Of a DNA stretch of 64,000 nucleotides, positions 47,364 to 59,349 are shown piece by piece. Made by a program: the position numbers and the translations under genes. A model generated the notes under the pieces. It worked only from the letters and a program-made list of their open reading frames with translations, did no database searches and was not told the DNA's origin. Location: contig NW_025934678.1 of the NCBI RefSeq assembly GCF_000764305.2, positions 4,073-68,072 of the forward strand. The letters run 5' to 3'. Numbering within the stretch: the stretch's first letter is position 1; each line of letters begins with the position of its first letter. The stretch comes from Hyalella azteca. Lineage: Eukaryota > Arthropoda > Malacostraca > Amphipoda > Hyalellidae.

Positions 47364-47705
47364 TTATGTTATGTTCATGTTCAATTCCAGCTCCGAGTAA
47401 GGCGCCGGAAAGAAAGAAGAAGAGCGAGAACGACAGTCAGAAAGTCGGGCCGCTACAACGCTGCTAAAGAACTGATTTAGAACATTGGCCTTGCCCTCCT
47501 CAGAAGATATCTTCCGTTGATTTAAGTTCAAATCAGCAATACCGTCCCTTGTCTTACACTTCGAACTAGCATACAAGAAGAAGGCTTTCGGGTTCTTTTT
47601 CGAGTTGTTGGCAACGTCTTTTTTTAAATTTTTGACTGCGGTGCGGTTGTTAATATATAAAAAAAACACAAGAAATTCATTGTACATGTGTAACAGCAAA
47701 GACAC
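47364..47705 (-). pseudogene. LINE ORF fragment, opposite strand
   Basis: The minus-strand frame carries KNPKAFFLYASSKCKTRDGI, ADLNLNQRKISSEEGKANV and LNQFFSSV. This is the stretch that normally follows the QWM segment and precedes the RT in the same LINE type as 46923-47216. The two pieces lie in inverted orientation about 250 bp apart. Confidence 0.65.
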
Positions 47706-47814
47706 TGACCTCTTCAGAAGTGTTATAAAGTAATTTTAAACGCATATTATTATTACTGCACTACTATTTGGCTTCATTTTTTGTTGTTTATGTGTAACTT
47801 GTTTAACTTCACAA

Positions 47815-47925
47815 ATCTTACAATCGATATTTAACACACTTCTACCTGTTCAATCGATCTGAAATTTTGCACACTTGCGTAAAGTTAGAGACAATGCATA
47901 AATCAATAGACAGAATCACCAAAGT
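47815..47925 (-). mobile_element. Retroposon 3'-end fragment, minus strand
   Basis: AAATTTTGCACACTTGCGTA...GACAATGCATAAATCAAT is the reverse complement of the unit at 41285-41375. Confidence 0.6.
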
Positions 47926-47989
47926 AATGGTCAATCAGTGATAATCAATTAATTTTGTTTTGTATGAAATAAGAATTTTGTATGAAATC

Positions 47990-48893
47990 TAATACTTCAC
48001 AATCAAAAATTTATAAGCAAGAAAATAGCCAGAAAATTAACCATTTCTTAAAAAGAAAAACGTTTTGGAGACCAGCTCCATCATCAGTTAAATACCTAAA
48101 ACACAGGTACAAACAATTAGAAATAAATTCGCATTGAAGTATAAATCGTCAAACGAGAAACAAACAATAATGAAGCAAACAAGAATGAAACAAACAAGAA
48201 TGAAGAAAACGTTGGCACAAACCTATCTATTTACAATTTCGAGGGGATATGAACTGTTAGCGGCATTTAAAATAAGCTTTTTGTTTCAAAATATGAAGCG
48301 ACTCTAAATTCACAGGACGGAAACACCGGTCGTGGAGGCTAAAATCCGAAAATCACTATCGGACACTGGCAAGTTGCACTGCTCGGTATGGACGCGTACT
48401 GCTTAATGAAGGGAATGCGCAAGCAGGTTTCCTGTTCTAAAACTCCTATGGCTAAAGAGTTGAAAGGTTTGTTCGCTAAATGCCTCCCAAATGTAAATCT
48501 TCATGTATTGCTGGTGAATAATTTTAAAATCAGTTCTTTTTTCAAGTATAAAGACACACTCCCTGTTCTTATGCGATCGTCTCTAGTTTATCAATATAGT
48601 TGTGCGCTATGCGCACCTGCGTATGTCGGTATGACATCTCGCAACTTTTATACTAGCTGGCGGAGCATAAAGGAAGGAGTTTTAGAACAGGAAACCTGCT
48701 TGCGCATCCCCCTCATTCAGCAGTACGCGTCCATGCCGAGCAGTGCAACGTGTTAGTGTCCGATAGTGATTTTCGAATTTTAGCCTCCACGACCGGTGTT
48801 TCCGACCTGTGAATTTTAGAGTCCCTTTATATTTTTAAACAAAAGCCTATTTTAAATGCCGCTAACAGTTCATATCCCCTCGAAATTGTAAAT
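47990..48893 (+). mobile_element. Penelope-like foldback: two 3' ends head to head
   Basis: 48229-48432 is the reverse complement of 48690-48893. The ~257-nt loop encodes the GIY-YIG domain on the plus strand. The left arm continues outward (to about 47990) with the Penelope 3' tail in minus orientation. The right arm is cut off at 48893, where duplication copy B starts. The same arm/loop structure is present at 2653-3083. Confidence 0.8.
48388..48756 (+). pseudogene. Penelope-like GIY-YIG endonuclease fragment
   Basis: A frame of 122 residues. Its first ~16 residues come from the inverted arm and are not ancestral coding sequence. From SKTPMAKELKGL onward it is the Penelope C-terminal region with FKYKDTLPVLMRSS, YQYSCALCAPAYVGMTSRNFYT (Cys pair and Y-V-G core). 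A frame change follows near 48655, and the terminal ILESLYIF segment lies in another frame up to about 48893. It is better preserved than the copy at 2736 because the CALCAPAYVG stretch is intact. No reverse transcriptase is attached. Confidence 0.75.
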
Positions 48894-50758
48894 CCTCAGT
48901 AAAATTGTACCCCCATGGACTGTCCCACAGTACCCCGGGCCGGGGTACTGAGGACATTTTATTTTATTTCGTATTTTGTATATCTAGTCTCTGTAAACCA
49001 TCCTGATCATTGCTTAGGGACTTGGAAATGTAACCAAGGATGTGGTGCTTAGTTTCATTTAGCATTTAATATTGTAAAAGGGAAATTAGTCGATTTATTT
49101 TTTATTTAATTTTTTGTCCCATTTTAACCAGCTTTCCCCCCATTCTTCGTTGTATGTGTTAGATTTTGACTGTTTCTTATCCTATGTCTTTATTACTTTT
49201 TTTCATGGTTATGAAAAGGAACTGAATCCTCGTTTGTTTCTGCGATTAGGTATACATTCTAGCAGATGTAAGGTGTACGGATTCACTATGCGTACGAATT
49301 ATTTGTATAGAGGAAAACATTTTTAAGTCTAGTTTTCATTTACTTCCAGAACCAAGATCCTGAACTGTCTTCTACAGAGGGTCGAGCTTCCGGACACGGC
49401 CTCATAATCCTGTCGAGGACCAATATAATGAAACAATTAGCAATTTACCGACCAATGGATTTGTCAGGACATTTAAATTGTTTTCAGATGGATATAAGGT
49501 TTCAGTTCTCGAGTTGTGTTTGTAATACAAAATTTTGTAATTATGTCATTCGAAAAAAAAACAAATTTTGAGCGATTCAAAAGCCTTCATATTACTTGAT
49601 AATGAATCATGAATTTTCGAAACATAGAAATCTTATACTGAAATAACCCTTCCCTTAGAAACCACATATTACAACTAATCCTACAAACGGCCTAATTGGA
49701 AAGTTGAAAAAATCAATATAAAAGTTGAATCAAAATTTCTCTCATGTCTCCAACAAAACCTGCATAAAAGAACAAGTTCTGCCAAAGTATTTCAATTATA
49801 ACAAACCACGAACGTCCAGAATGCGGTGCACAATTAACTTTATTAAAACACCAATTAATTGCTAAATTTAACTAAAACCCCTTAACAATGAGACGAGTAT
49901 CAGTTTATCTTGAAACATTTCTCAGTAATTCCACCTTAAGGAACTTCTAGCCAGCGTTGTGCGCTCAAATGTATTTGGTCCTATTAATGAACCGAAAACT
50001 TCTTATCAAGATAGGAAACACGATATTTATTATACTGTAGTTTTGAAGTTATGCCGATTTCCAGAAACGCGTTTTCTTAGTAATTCGTCATTCCTCACCA
50101 CTCATATACAAATCCCATCGTAAAAGGCTTTGTTTTTATAATTATATCTTCTTCTAACATCATCAGAAGAAAATTTATGAGAATTTATATACTTTGATGT
50201 TTCAAATGCGAGCCAACATAGAAGTCGAAGCAAATTCCTACTACGTTAATTGGCAGAGAATGAGTATTACTACGCGATTAGGATGGGTACTTTGAAATAA
50301 TTTGCTACTACCGGAAGTAATATCACAAAAATCACTCTTTATACAGAGGTGTTCCAATGAACGAGCATTTTTTCTTCAATTTTAACTGAAAATATACTCA
50401 AATGCTGGCACTGGTTTCCAAAGAATTTCAATGAAGTTCTTCTGAAGAAAGTTTTTGGAGAAAGCTTAAATGGTAAAACCATGAGAAGAGTCTGGTAAGT
50501 CATGGCTAATATATTAGGCCTATTCAATGCGATTATTCTATTCAAACTCTGAATTTGTGGCCTTGAGGCAATTCATAGAACTTTCCGTCATAGAGAATGG
50601 CTGACTTTCTGTAGTCTTTATGTCGAGTAACATTTCAATGACGTTCCTTGAAAAAGAAGATAATTAATCAAAGGGAGAAGTTCAGAAAAATGGGACTGAA
50701 AGCCATGTATTTTAAAAGCCTATTTCATGCATGGTTATTTATCCCACTCGTCCCTCAG

Positions 50759-50869
50759 GGTGTGATGGTGCACAAAGTTGACGACTCGTGCTACATGGCG
50801 ACCCGCACGCAGGCGCCATCTAGCGTCACGCCGCACCTGTCGTCCGCAACGTTCCACGCTTCAGGATGA
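50759..50869 (+). CDS. Candidate short terminal exon (exon 3-like paralogue)
   Basis: After TTTATCCCACTCGTCCCTCAG (ending 50758) a 37-codon frame reads GVMVHKVDDSCYMATRTQAP, then SSVTPHLSSATFHASG and TGA. Its acceptor region and first residues resemble those of the giant exon (ACTCGTCCTCAG|GGTGTGGTGGTG), so the two probably descend from the same exon. Here the frame stops after 36 residues where the large gene continues into the GTPase. The exon 2 copy at 45850 lies upstream on the same strand but has lost its donor. The copy A counterpart at 7500 is disrupted. It may be a relic or the end of a very small secreted protein. Confidence 0.4.
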   Translation, partial: GVMVHKVDDSCYMATRTQAPSSVTPHLSSATFHASG

Positions 50870-51407
50870 GGACCAATTTTACAGTCACAAAATCTCACTC
50901 TGTTATTGAGTCAATAATTCTTATAAACCTTACTGATGAATTCAATGTACATGCGTTTAAATATCGTGAATGTAGAAAGAAATTGATCCCGTGATTTTTT
51001 AGATCAAATCCATCCTCTCACGTATGAAAATATTATTTGAAGCAATGCATCTGAGAACAGTTTATATACACAGAAATACTTGCAATTAGGTAATACAATT
51101 TATTTATGCATATAAAATGTCAGTAATTTTCTTTAACGGAAATCACTTGATTTTCATACCAGAAACAGTTGACAAGACAATCATTGTATCTGAAACTATG
51201 AGATGATTCCCACCACATAAAATGCAGGTTTACCAGCGGTTGTAAAACTCGTTTTATATAAGTGATTTTAATATTATGAAATTTTGTATTTGAAGGCAAT
51301 TCTGGTCAACAAAACAGAGAAAAGTTGCTTGGATTGAATAGGATTTTTCATTCGGGAAAATGTATGTTTGCCAACTGTGAAAGTAGAAACGAAGGCTTGC
51401 AATAGAG

Positions 51408-52944
51408 CAGTGGTTCCCAAACTTTTTCAGGCTGGTGCCCCTTTTGGCTCCCTAGTGAATTTCTAGCGCCCCCACAGACACATAAAAAACATACTTATCT
51501 TTCTTGAAATTTATTACGCTGCAATTTTAAAAGATAAAGGTTAAACACAAATGTGTATTTCATAAATACAATCCTATTTATTGAACCAATATGTTTTTTC
51601 AGCTGTTTTAACTGTTTCAGAACTAGAAACCTAGGACGTCTCGGGCAAATTTACGGCGGACTCGTGGCCGGTCTCACGACCAATCTCTAAATTCAATTAT
51701 CAAGTAATATCTCCCAAACTAATAAACGCAGCTCAATGAAACTTGGAACATGTATTCATCAGTACCTAACGGTGACGTTTAGCTCATGAATTTTTTTTAA
51801 TTTCACCTCCATTCATGAGTTATATTGCGATACAGGCCGAATTTCGCAGTGATCAAAGAATTTCTTCCAAACTACTGAATATATATGAACGAAATTTTGA
51901 ATATGCATTCCTAACTACCAAACGGTGACTTTTTTTAGCTTTTAAACATTTTTTTATTTTACCTTCGTTTGCGAGTTTCTTTATTTCACCGTCATTCTTG
52001 ATTTGACACTTCTTTATATTCGGCCAGTATCGCTGGGTAATTTGTCACTTAAATTCGCGGCGATCAAGAAATTCCTTCTAAACTACAGAACAGATTTCAA
52101 CGAAACTTTGTATATAAAACCTAACCTCTCAACGGTGATGTTTACATCATGACAATTTTTCTATTTTGCTTTCGTTTGCGAGTTATACAGATATAGGAGA
52201 AACGACCGGCCGGTTTAACAAAGAGCCGTATACGTATTGCCGTATAACTCGCAAACGATGGCAAAATCCAAAAAATTGTAACGAGATAAACATCAACGTT
52301 GCTGAGGTTAGGTATTAAAATACTAAGTTTCGTTCAAATCTGTTCAGTAGTTTGGAAGAAATTTCTTGATTACTGCGAATTTAAGCACGTGTTACAGTTT
52401 AAATCACGAATGAATGTGAAATGAAAAAACTCGCGAACGAAGGCACAATCTAAAAAATTTTCACGAGTTAAACATTACCGTTCGGTAGTTAGGACTGTAA
52501 ATTCAAAATTTCGTTCGAATCTTTTCAGTCGATTGGGAGAAATTCCTCGATCACTGTGAATTTCAGCTCGAATTGCCATATAAATATGGCAAAAACAAAT
52601 GATGGTAAAATTAAAAAAATTTCACGAGCTAAACAATACCGTTAGATCCTAATGAATACGTGTACCAAGTTTAATCGAGTTAAGTTCATTAGTTTTTGAG
52701 ATATTCCTTCATCATTGAATTTGGAAATTGGCCGTGAGACCGGCCGCGAGTCCGGCCGTTAATTTGTTCGAGACGTAAACCCAGGAGAGGTTAAAAAACA
52801 GATCTGGGTGAAAAACAAAAAACCTTCGCTGGAAGACTACCACCCCCCTTACCGCCCCCCAACCGCCCTCTTCTTCCTTACTGCCCCCCCAAAATCTTTC
52901 CACCGCCCCTAGGAGGGCGATATCGCCCACTTTGGTAACCACTG
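51408..52944. mobile_element. hAT-like non-autonomous element with 8-bp target duplication
   Basis: The ends are CAGTGGTTCCCAAA (51408) and the inverted TTTGGTAACCACTG (to 52944), a hAT-type terminus. The flanks CAATAGAG (51400-51407) and CAGTAGAG (52945-52952) form an 8-bp duplication with one mismatch. Copy A shows the empty site CATCAGAG (8170-8177). Only non-coding sequence lies inside. Confidence 0.85.
51636..52776. repeat. Long inverted repeat (foldback) inside the hAT-like element
   Basis: The outer arms ACGTCTCG...GGACTCGTGGCCGGTCTCACG (51636-51680) and their inverse (52732-52776) are followed inward by diverged inverted copies of motifs such as AAATTTCTT, GTTCAGTAG and CGTTCAAATC. 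The centre is near 52209 (ACCGGCCGGT). Each arm also holds two or three direct sub-repeats of about 170 bp. Confidence 0.8.
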
Positions 52945-53329
52945 CAGTAGAGCTTCTAAATATTGGGCTTTTTTAAAGTATTTGTGAATTTAAACAATAT
53001 GCCATTGGTGAAATTATATGTTCTTACATCGTGTTTCCAATTTGTAGGTTGCTCATCTTAACACTGAACTGAAGAGCTACTGCACTGCCGCACCAGCAGT
53101 GCAACTTGGTGGTTGACCGCCACACGACAGCTGCCGACGTTCAGCGACAAACTCAGCGACTACAAAACCAACACAACGAGGAAATAAGATTGAAAATTAC
53201 AAGCATGATTGAAATCACTAGGTTTTGCATGCTCTTCGTTATATTTTGGTCACTATTGAATAGGAATTTGTTCAAGGAAAGACCGTCGAACTCACGTACG
53301 TTGATGTAAAATTTCTTCAAAATGATGTG

Positions 53330-54235
53330 TGTGAGGGAAAGCTCGCCAAAATAGATTTCCCGCTAATATTGTCAAGTTAGGTCAAGCGCGCTGGTCGCTT
53401 AGTTCTAAGTTCACTGCTTGTCTAGCCGGGAAGACGCGAGCATCTTGTACGCTCTTCGTTACCAGTCAGCATTGCTTTGCTGTACTGCGGTATGCACCGG
53501 TAAGCTGCTTCATGAGAATTAATACTTGTACATTTTTGTCTTTGTCATACTATACGGAAATTGAGTCACTTGGGTTTAATTGGTTTAAGTGTTTCAATTA
53601 TGGATGTGAATTAGATGCAAGTTGTTAGCCTTGGTCTGACTAAACGGTTTCAGTTTACCAGCTAGTCATTCGCTAGCCAGTCATGGTTTTTCTATTGGTC
53701 TGTATTTTGTCAGCACCCCAACAGTCTGCTCGCTTTAAATCCCTAGCGCGGCAGCACTTGTAGCCTGATGCTGACTTATGTCCCTTTAATTCAAGGTACG
53801 CCGGTAGGCCTGCGAGGTTTTCCTGACCACTTAACCTCCGGAGCCTTTGCAATGTTCTAGTTGTGACTAGAGGTTGGCAGCACGACGTGCCTGCTTCAAT
53901 CGTGGTTGCTTCACCACCACCACGTCACCGTCAGGGGCCACTTCAACCTCGGGAAACTTAAACTTGCTTTAAGTTGAGTGGGGCACTTACTGTTTAGTTT
54001 AGTACTCACTGTCAACGATTTAATTCAGTTTAGTATTCACTGTCATCTTTCGTGTCTAATTTAGTGGATTGATAGTTTCTTGGAGACGCCTTCAGGTGTC
54101 TGAACTTGAGAAAGCTACATGCTCTTGAACTTCCTAAATTGTTAATTCTAATGTTAGTTCTTAGTAAAGAAAATAAAAATCTTTTCCATTCATTTGTCCT
54201 TCCTTCCGACCACGGCCTTAGAGGGTGCCCTGACA
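53330..54235 (+). mobile_element. Solo LTR of an LTR retrotransposon, 906 bp
   Basis: It begins TGTGAGGG and ends CCCTGACA, a short inverted TGT...ACA terminus, and is flanked by the direct duplication ATGTG (53325-53329 and 54236-54240). Copy A is uninterrupted at the corresponding place (8545-8555). A poly(A) hexamer AATAAA lies at 54172-54177. No internal retroviral-type genes are present, so it is a recombination remnant. Orientation is inferred from the poly(A) signal. Superfamily (Gypsy or BEL-like) is not determined. Confidence 0.85.
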
Positions 54236-57200
54236 ATGTGCGTTAACGATTTCGGTAAATCTTATTGGTTTTAAAGCCATGAACTAATGTAAACGAAATC
54301 ATGAGCACCGTGAGGAATCTACTTCATTAACTTTTTAGCGCCTGTCAATTCTCTGCTCGTTAATAATTCTCATTAAAACATCTAATAGTCAAGTTTATTC
54401 GGAGAGAAATTGCAAAAAATGAGCGACCGATTTTGAGGATAAATAGACAGGCAGTGCTCATTCGACCGCCCGCGATCTCCTCGCCCCTCGAATGTTGCCT
54501 GTGAGCATCGGGAGAAATACTGAATAGCAAGAGACATGAATGGACGTGCTAAAAGTATGGATTAATTGCATTTGTGTATTATGATTGAATTCCTCATTGA
54601 TGGCAAGGCAATAAATGTGAATTCGAGATATAAGGCTTAGGTTTTTTTGGAATCTTCAAATTGGTTTGGCAGAAGGCTAAGAAATAAATGCCCAACTCCA
54701 TTTCCCGCACCCGGTACAGCTTGTGATGGCGAGGTAAGGCCAATGCCTCCATACATTTAGTTAGAATATAAGAGCATAATTATAAGATTTGTTGGGAATG
54801 CTGCGCATGGAAAATATACTGTATACGGTCAGTGCAATAGTAATTAATTTTTCGAATATATTATTGAGATGATGAGAAGATTGAATGCCTGCAATTTATC
54901 GAATGTACGAGAAGAGAAAACGCTGGCATGGGGATAGAGCTACACGACAATTTTCTAACGTCAGTTGACTCTTTAAGACGGCGAGTTGTCTGATGAAACA
55001 CCAAAACCATCGTAAGTTTTTCGTGAACGGAAATGTGTGTCTTCCTCGTGCAGCCACACATTACGCGTATTTTTCAGGAATACCGAACTGCAAGACGAAT
55101 AAATTTATTTCAATCTACCAATGTGTCATTGTTAAAAACCTCGCAGGTGAGACCTGAGTTCCGAGCGAGTCTTCAGCTTATGGGCTGAGGAAAACATTTA
55201 TCTGAAACTGACAATTAAAAAACGGTAATAGATATGACTCCGCAATGGGCAAATATTATCATTGAAAATAATTATATACAAATCTAGTGCAAATATCCAT
55301 AATATTCTATCATATTTTGAAATATCTTCATTTCAATTGGGGGCTCTTAAATAAGTTTAGCCTTTAGAGTCCAATACGTTTACCGATACTAAGGAATTTT
55401 TTTCAATATCTTCCGATTTATCGAAACACATTTTGGCAACTTGGGCCGACCGCGAATGTTGGGGCGAGAGAAGAAAACCACGACAGCGATTTAATTCTTC
55501 AATAATATTCTTGACCGATAAATATATTTGTGCTATATTTAGGTGGAAATTCGTCATGAATTACTATTATTGATTGGTTTTTAATTCTTTTGCCGCCAAT
55601 TTCATGATTAGACTTACTGTATAATTTTTCTGTAACCTGTATGAACAGTCAATTTTGTTATATGAATGCTGACTCTGGCATCTGAACATTTCCTCATGGC
55701 CTGATAGGGATACGAAAAGAGTTTTATTTGTATTAAAACATTCATACATTATTTGAAGAGGTTATAATAGATATTTTCTCTCAATGTGCGATGTATCGCC
55801 AACATGGAAGCGACATCGCAACATAAGAGGTTAGTGCAAGAGCTCAATGCCATTGAATGCTGTCCTTAAGCGTCAGTTTCTGTAATGAATGAGTTTCGGT
55901 TGATCGAAAAATGAAATAGAAACTTGTAAATAAATTCACTCACTGGCATTGTTTATTTAATCGACCCTACGCAGACAAGGGAAAAACAGAATGTTGAATT
56001 CAATCCTTGAGTGAAATTATTTTGAGATTACGGATTGCTGAAAATTTTTTTAATTGGGAGTTACAGAAAAGCACAAGATCAGGCAATTATTGTCATTTAC
56101 TTATCACAAAAACTCTGCATAAAAACTGCGATTATTGTCATTGGACGATATTGTGCTTATTATTCTCGTCATAGCATCCTGGTAAATTGCGTCAATGTAT
56201 TGCAAATTGCATTAAAGGATTCGATCGACATTGTTCAAACCTCACTCCTGCAAGAATTAGCTTGCACAATATCAACGAGTATATAACTAATTTTGGGCCA
56301 GCGTTCGTCTAATGATAAATTTCAACCAGCGTGTCATTGAAGTGACGGGACAGTAACGTTTAGTTTTGTAGTCAATGCGTCAACATCGCATATTTGTAAT
56401 TAATAAATTATACTAGTACATAAAGCGCATTTACAATGAATTGTATCTATAGGGTGGAACACTGGCCTGTTAGCTTTCTTAAGAATTTGGTGAAGAATTG
56501 GAAGGCGATAAACACTTGTAGCGACTGTGCCATCAGCCATGTAAAAGAATTGATAAAATATTAAATCAATTATGAGAGCACGGCACCAATCTCAGATTAC
56601 GAAACAAGTTTTGTGGTCTTACGCTGTTTTGGATGTAGAAATGTTCAGTGAAGAGCTCCTTCACAAATTCTGACCTACCGCAAGACACAGACGTTATTTT
56701 GATTGTTATAGCAAATCGTGGGAGAGAAAAATTAGCATTCAAATCTAATTTTTTGTTGGACCCTGGGATATCTTTCTGGCCCGTAGCAGTGAGTTACTGT
56801 GCGGCTCTGAAATTAGCTTTCACTGCGCGGCCTCTGGGAAAATTTTTGATACAGTCCAGAAGCTCTTTTCGAATTTATATATTTTCTAGTCAACATATCA
56901 GACCGTTGATAGTTGAGATAGCACGAATAAAATTATATTTGTTCATATACGTATGTGTAAATATTGGGTTTTTGTTCAGTAAGAAACATCAGGTCTGCGG
57001 CGTTTGCTACAAAATGGCTGAATATCTTTGAAATTTTCTCTAATATATAGTTAGTTTGCTTTAATCGCAAGTTCACCAAGATTCTAAAAGCAAAGAAAAC
57101 TCAAGTAAATTCTTCACATTTCCAATTAAAACAATAGAGAGCAGCTTCATCATCAGGTCAAAGATATAGAGAATCTAATTGCAATCAGCATATTTTCAGA

Positions 57201-57249
57201 ATCTAATTGCAATCAGCATCAGAATATTTTCCGTTATGAATTCGTCATT

Positions 57250-58905
57250 AAGCGTCATTACGCTTACCTTATATGATTAATTAACCAGTCATTCCTGGAC
57301 CTGGCACTGTACAATATCCACTAACGCCTGAATGATTTGCTTTCCTCTATCCCGATTAGAACATTCAAATATAAAGCATTAAATAACATTAGGTACTAAT
57401 CGAACGGATTGAAGGAAAATGAATGTTACCTTCCTCAGACCTGCTGAGGTTCTGAATTTGTTTTCACAGAAGGAACCCCGCAGCGGTGTTACAGCGCAGC
57501 AGCTACGCCGGCAACTGCGTTCATGTGGAGCGGCTGAGGGAGCAGCTTTCCCACCCAAATGACATGAAGATATTCATGGCATTGTTCAGTGTTTTAACAC
57601 CCATTTCGACACTGAATTTTGTAAAGGAAATCGAATGTTATTAAAATCATATCGAAATGGAAAGATATCACGTTTTATTTATGATACATTGCTACAAACC
57701 AACGCCAAAACCGACGTTATTTTTCTGAGAGATATACAGAGTGAAGTCAAAAATATCAATCCCGATCATATGACAAATTTTATACAATCTTAATTAAGAT
57801 GCGCATCATACTTATTGAATTGATGAGAAGCTCAGGTTTGAGTTTGAAACTTGAATTCCTGGAGCTGGTGAAATGTTCGCATTTCATGTTGCAAGACTCT
57901 CGTCTTCGTCCGACCATCTAAACAGCAACATCGATCGTAAAGAAGCGCGCTGCCTGATTATTAAACATTGTGTCCTTCATTCTCTGTTGAACGGAGCCTA
58001 TGTCTGCAGCCAAATTTGTTACTTGTCATTTTTCCTGTCTAACATTGTTCTTTAGGAATGGTGAATTGTTTAATTTTACAAACCCCGATGTCCCGCAGCA
58101 CTGTTTACATAAGCCTATAGTGTCAACGCAGTTGAGATCAAATGACCGGGGCCGCGTCAGCGCTGCGTCACGGCGGTAAGCATGTAAGACAGGAGCAACG
58201 TCATCACCAGCTACGCATCAGCCTTGCCTTGGATCTCAGAACAGAAGGCAACTTCACGGCTGTCGATTTGCGGGAACTCTAAATTGTGTCACTGAAACCC
58301 GGCTCTGACTATAATCACCCTTATATCAGCCATTAAACTTCCACTTAGAAGGAAGTTAACCTCAAAATAGCATTCTAGTTCATAATGTTATAACAGTTGA
58401 GAAATTGTAATCTTTACTGCATAATCAAATGTGTTAACACCGAAATCTGATATTGTTTGAGCTTTCCTACTGATATTGCAAATTCAAAAGATTTTTTTAT
58501 TTAATTGATAGGCTTCTCGTCCTAAGTTAAATCATCGTCTAATGACGTTTGGACTGTAACAGATTTATGCGCCTCTTAAGCTTAGCCTTAAGTAAATCTA
58601 ATTTTGACTCTATGATGACCTGCAGGAAGCGTATCTTCACTTCATTTACTTTTTTATACTGCAATCCCCTTGCTTCGTCCGTTTCTGTATACGTCAGCAG
58701 AAAGAAATTTCGGTATTTGTTTATATAGTTATTACATTATTGCCAGTATTTTGCCGAGCCCTCATTATGCTCTGGAAGAATTTATAAAGATTCAAGTAGC
58801 ATCTAAATCTGTAGCACCACCAGCTGTGACGATTCCTCGGTCGGTGCCTGATCTACACGTAGAGAGAATCACACTCCTTATACAATTGTATATGAAGAAT
58901 CAGAC
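57250..58905. other. Intergenic, no recognised gene
   Basis: Short frames only. The frame at 58670-58945 has no motif and runs into the MITE. Confidence 0.5.
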
Positions 58906-58910
58906 TTCAG

Positions 58911-59348
58911 CAGAGGTGGGCAGTAGCGCGCTACATTTTAAGTAGCGGTAGCGGCGCTACATTTAAGGCAATGTAGCGGTAGCGGTAGCGTCCGCTACAT
59001 ATTTAAGTAGCGATACAAGATTTTGCTGCTACAGCGCTACCGCTACATTTATGGATATAGCATTTAGATTTTACTTAAAAGTTTTAAATACTATTTAAAA
59101 ATCAGCATTATACATACATAATATAAATTACAGAATAAACTGTACGAATGATTTCGGTGTAATGGTGCCAACCTCAGCCTGTTACTAGTGTCAACATGTT
59201 AGTTGTTACAAGAGGTGGGCAGTAGCGCGCTGCATATGTAGCGGTAGCGGCGCTACATTTAAGGCAATGTAGCGATAGCGGTAGCACCCGCTACATTTAG
59301 AGCATGTAGCGGTAGCGGTAGCGGCCGCTACATTTCATTGCCCAGCTC
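58911..59348 (+). mobile_element. Composite hAT-like MITE with GTAGCG repeats
   Basis: CAGAGGTGGGCAGTAGCGCG occurs at 58911, and AGAGGTGGGCAGTAGCGCGC again at 59212. The second is closed by TGCCCAGCTCTG at about 59348. The first 150 bp match 27543-27350 inverted. The segment 59050-59348 matches 23900-23534 inverted. Dozens of GTAGCGG words lie near each end. Confidence 0.7.
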
Positions 59349-59349
59349 T

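Larger units (their letters stand above)
48896..57245. repeat. Segmental duplication, copy B
   Basis: Counterpart of 5645-13490. Relative to A it has gained a hAT-like element (51408-52944) and a solo LTR (53330-54235), lacks the 9068-10142 segment, and has ~400 bp of different sequence (56120-56530) where A has the 99-bp satellite. The left boundary coincides with the truncated Penelope arm. Confidence 0.85.
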
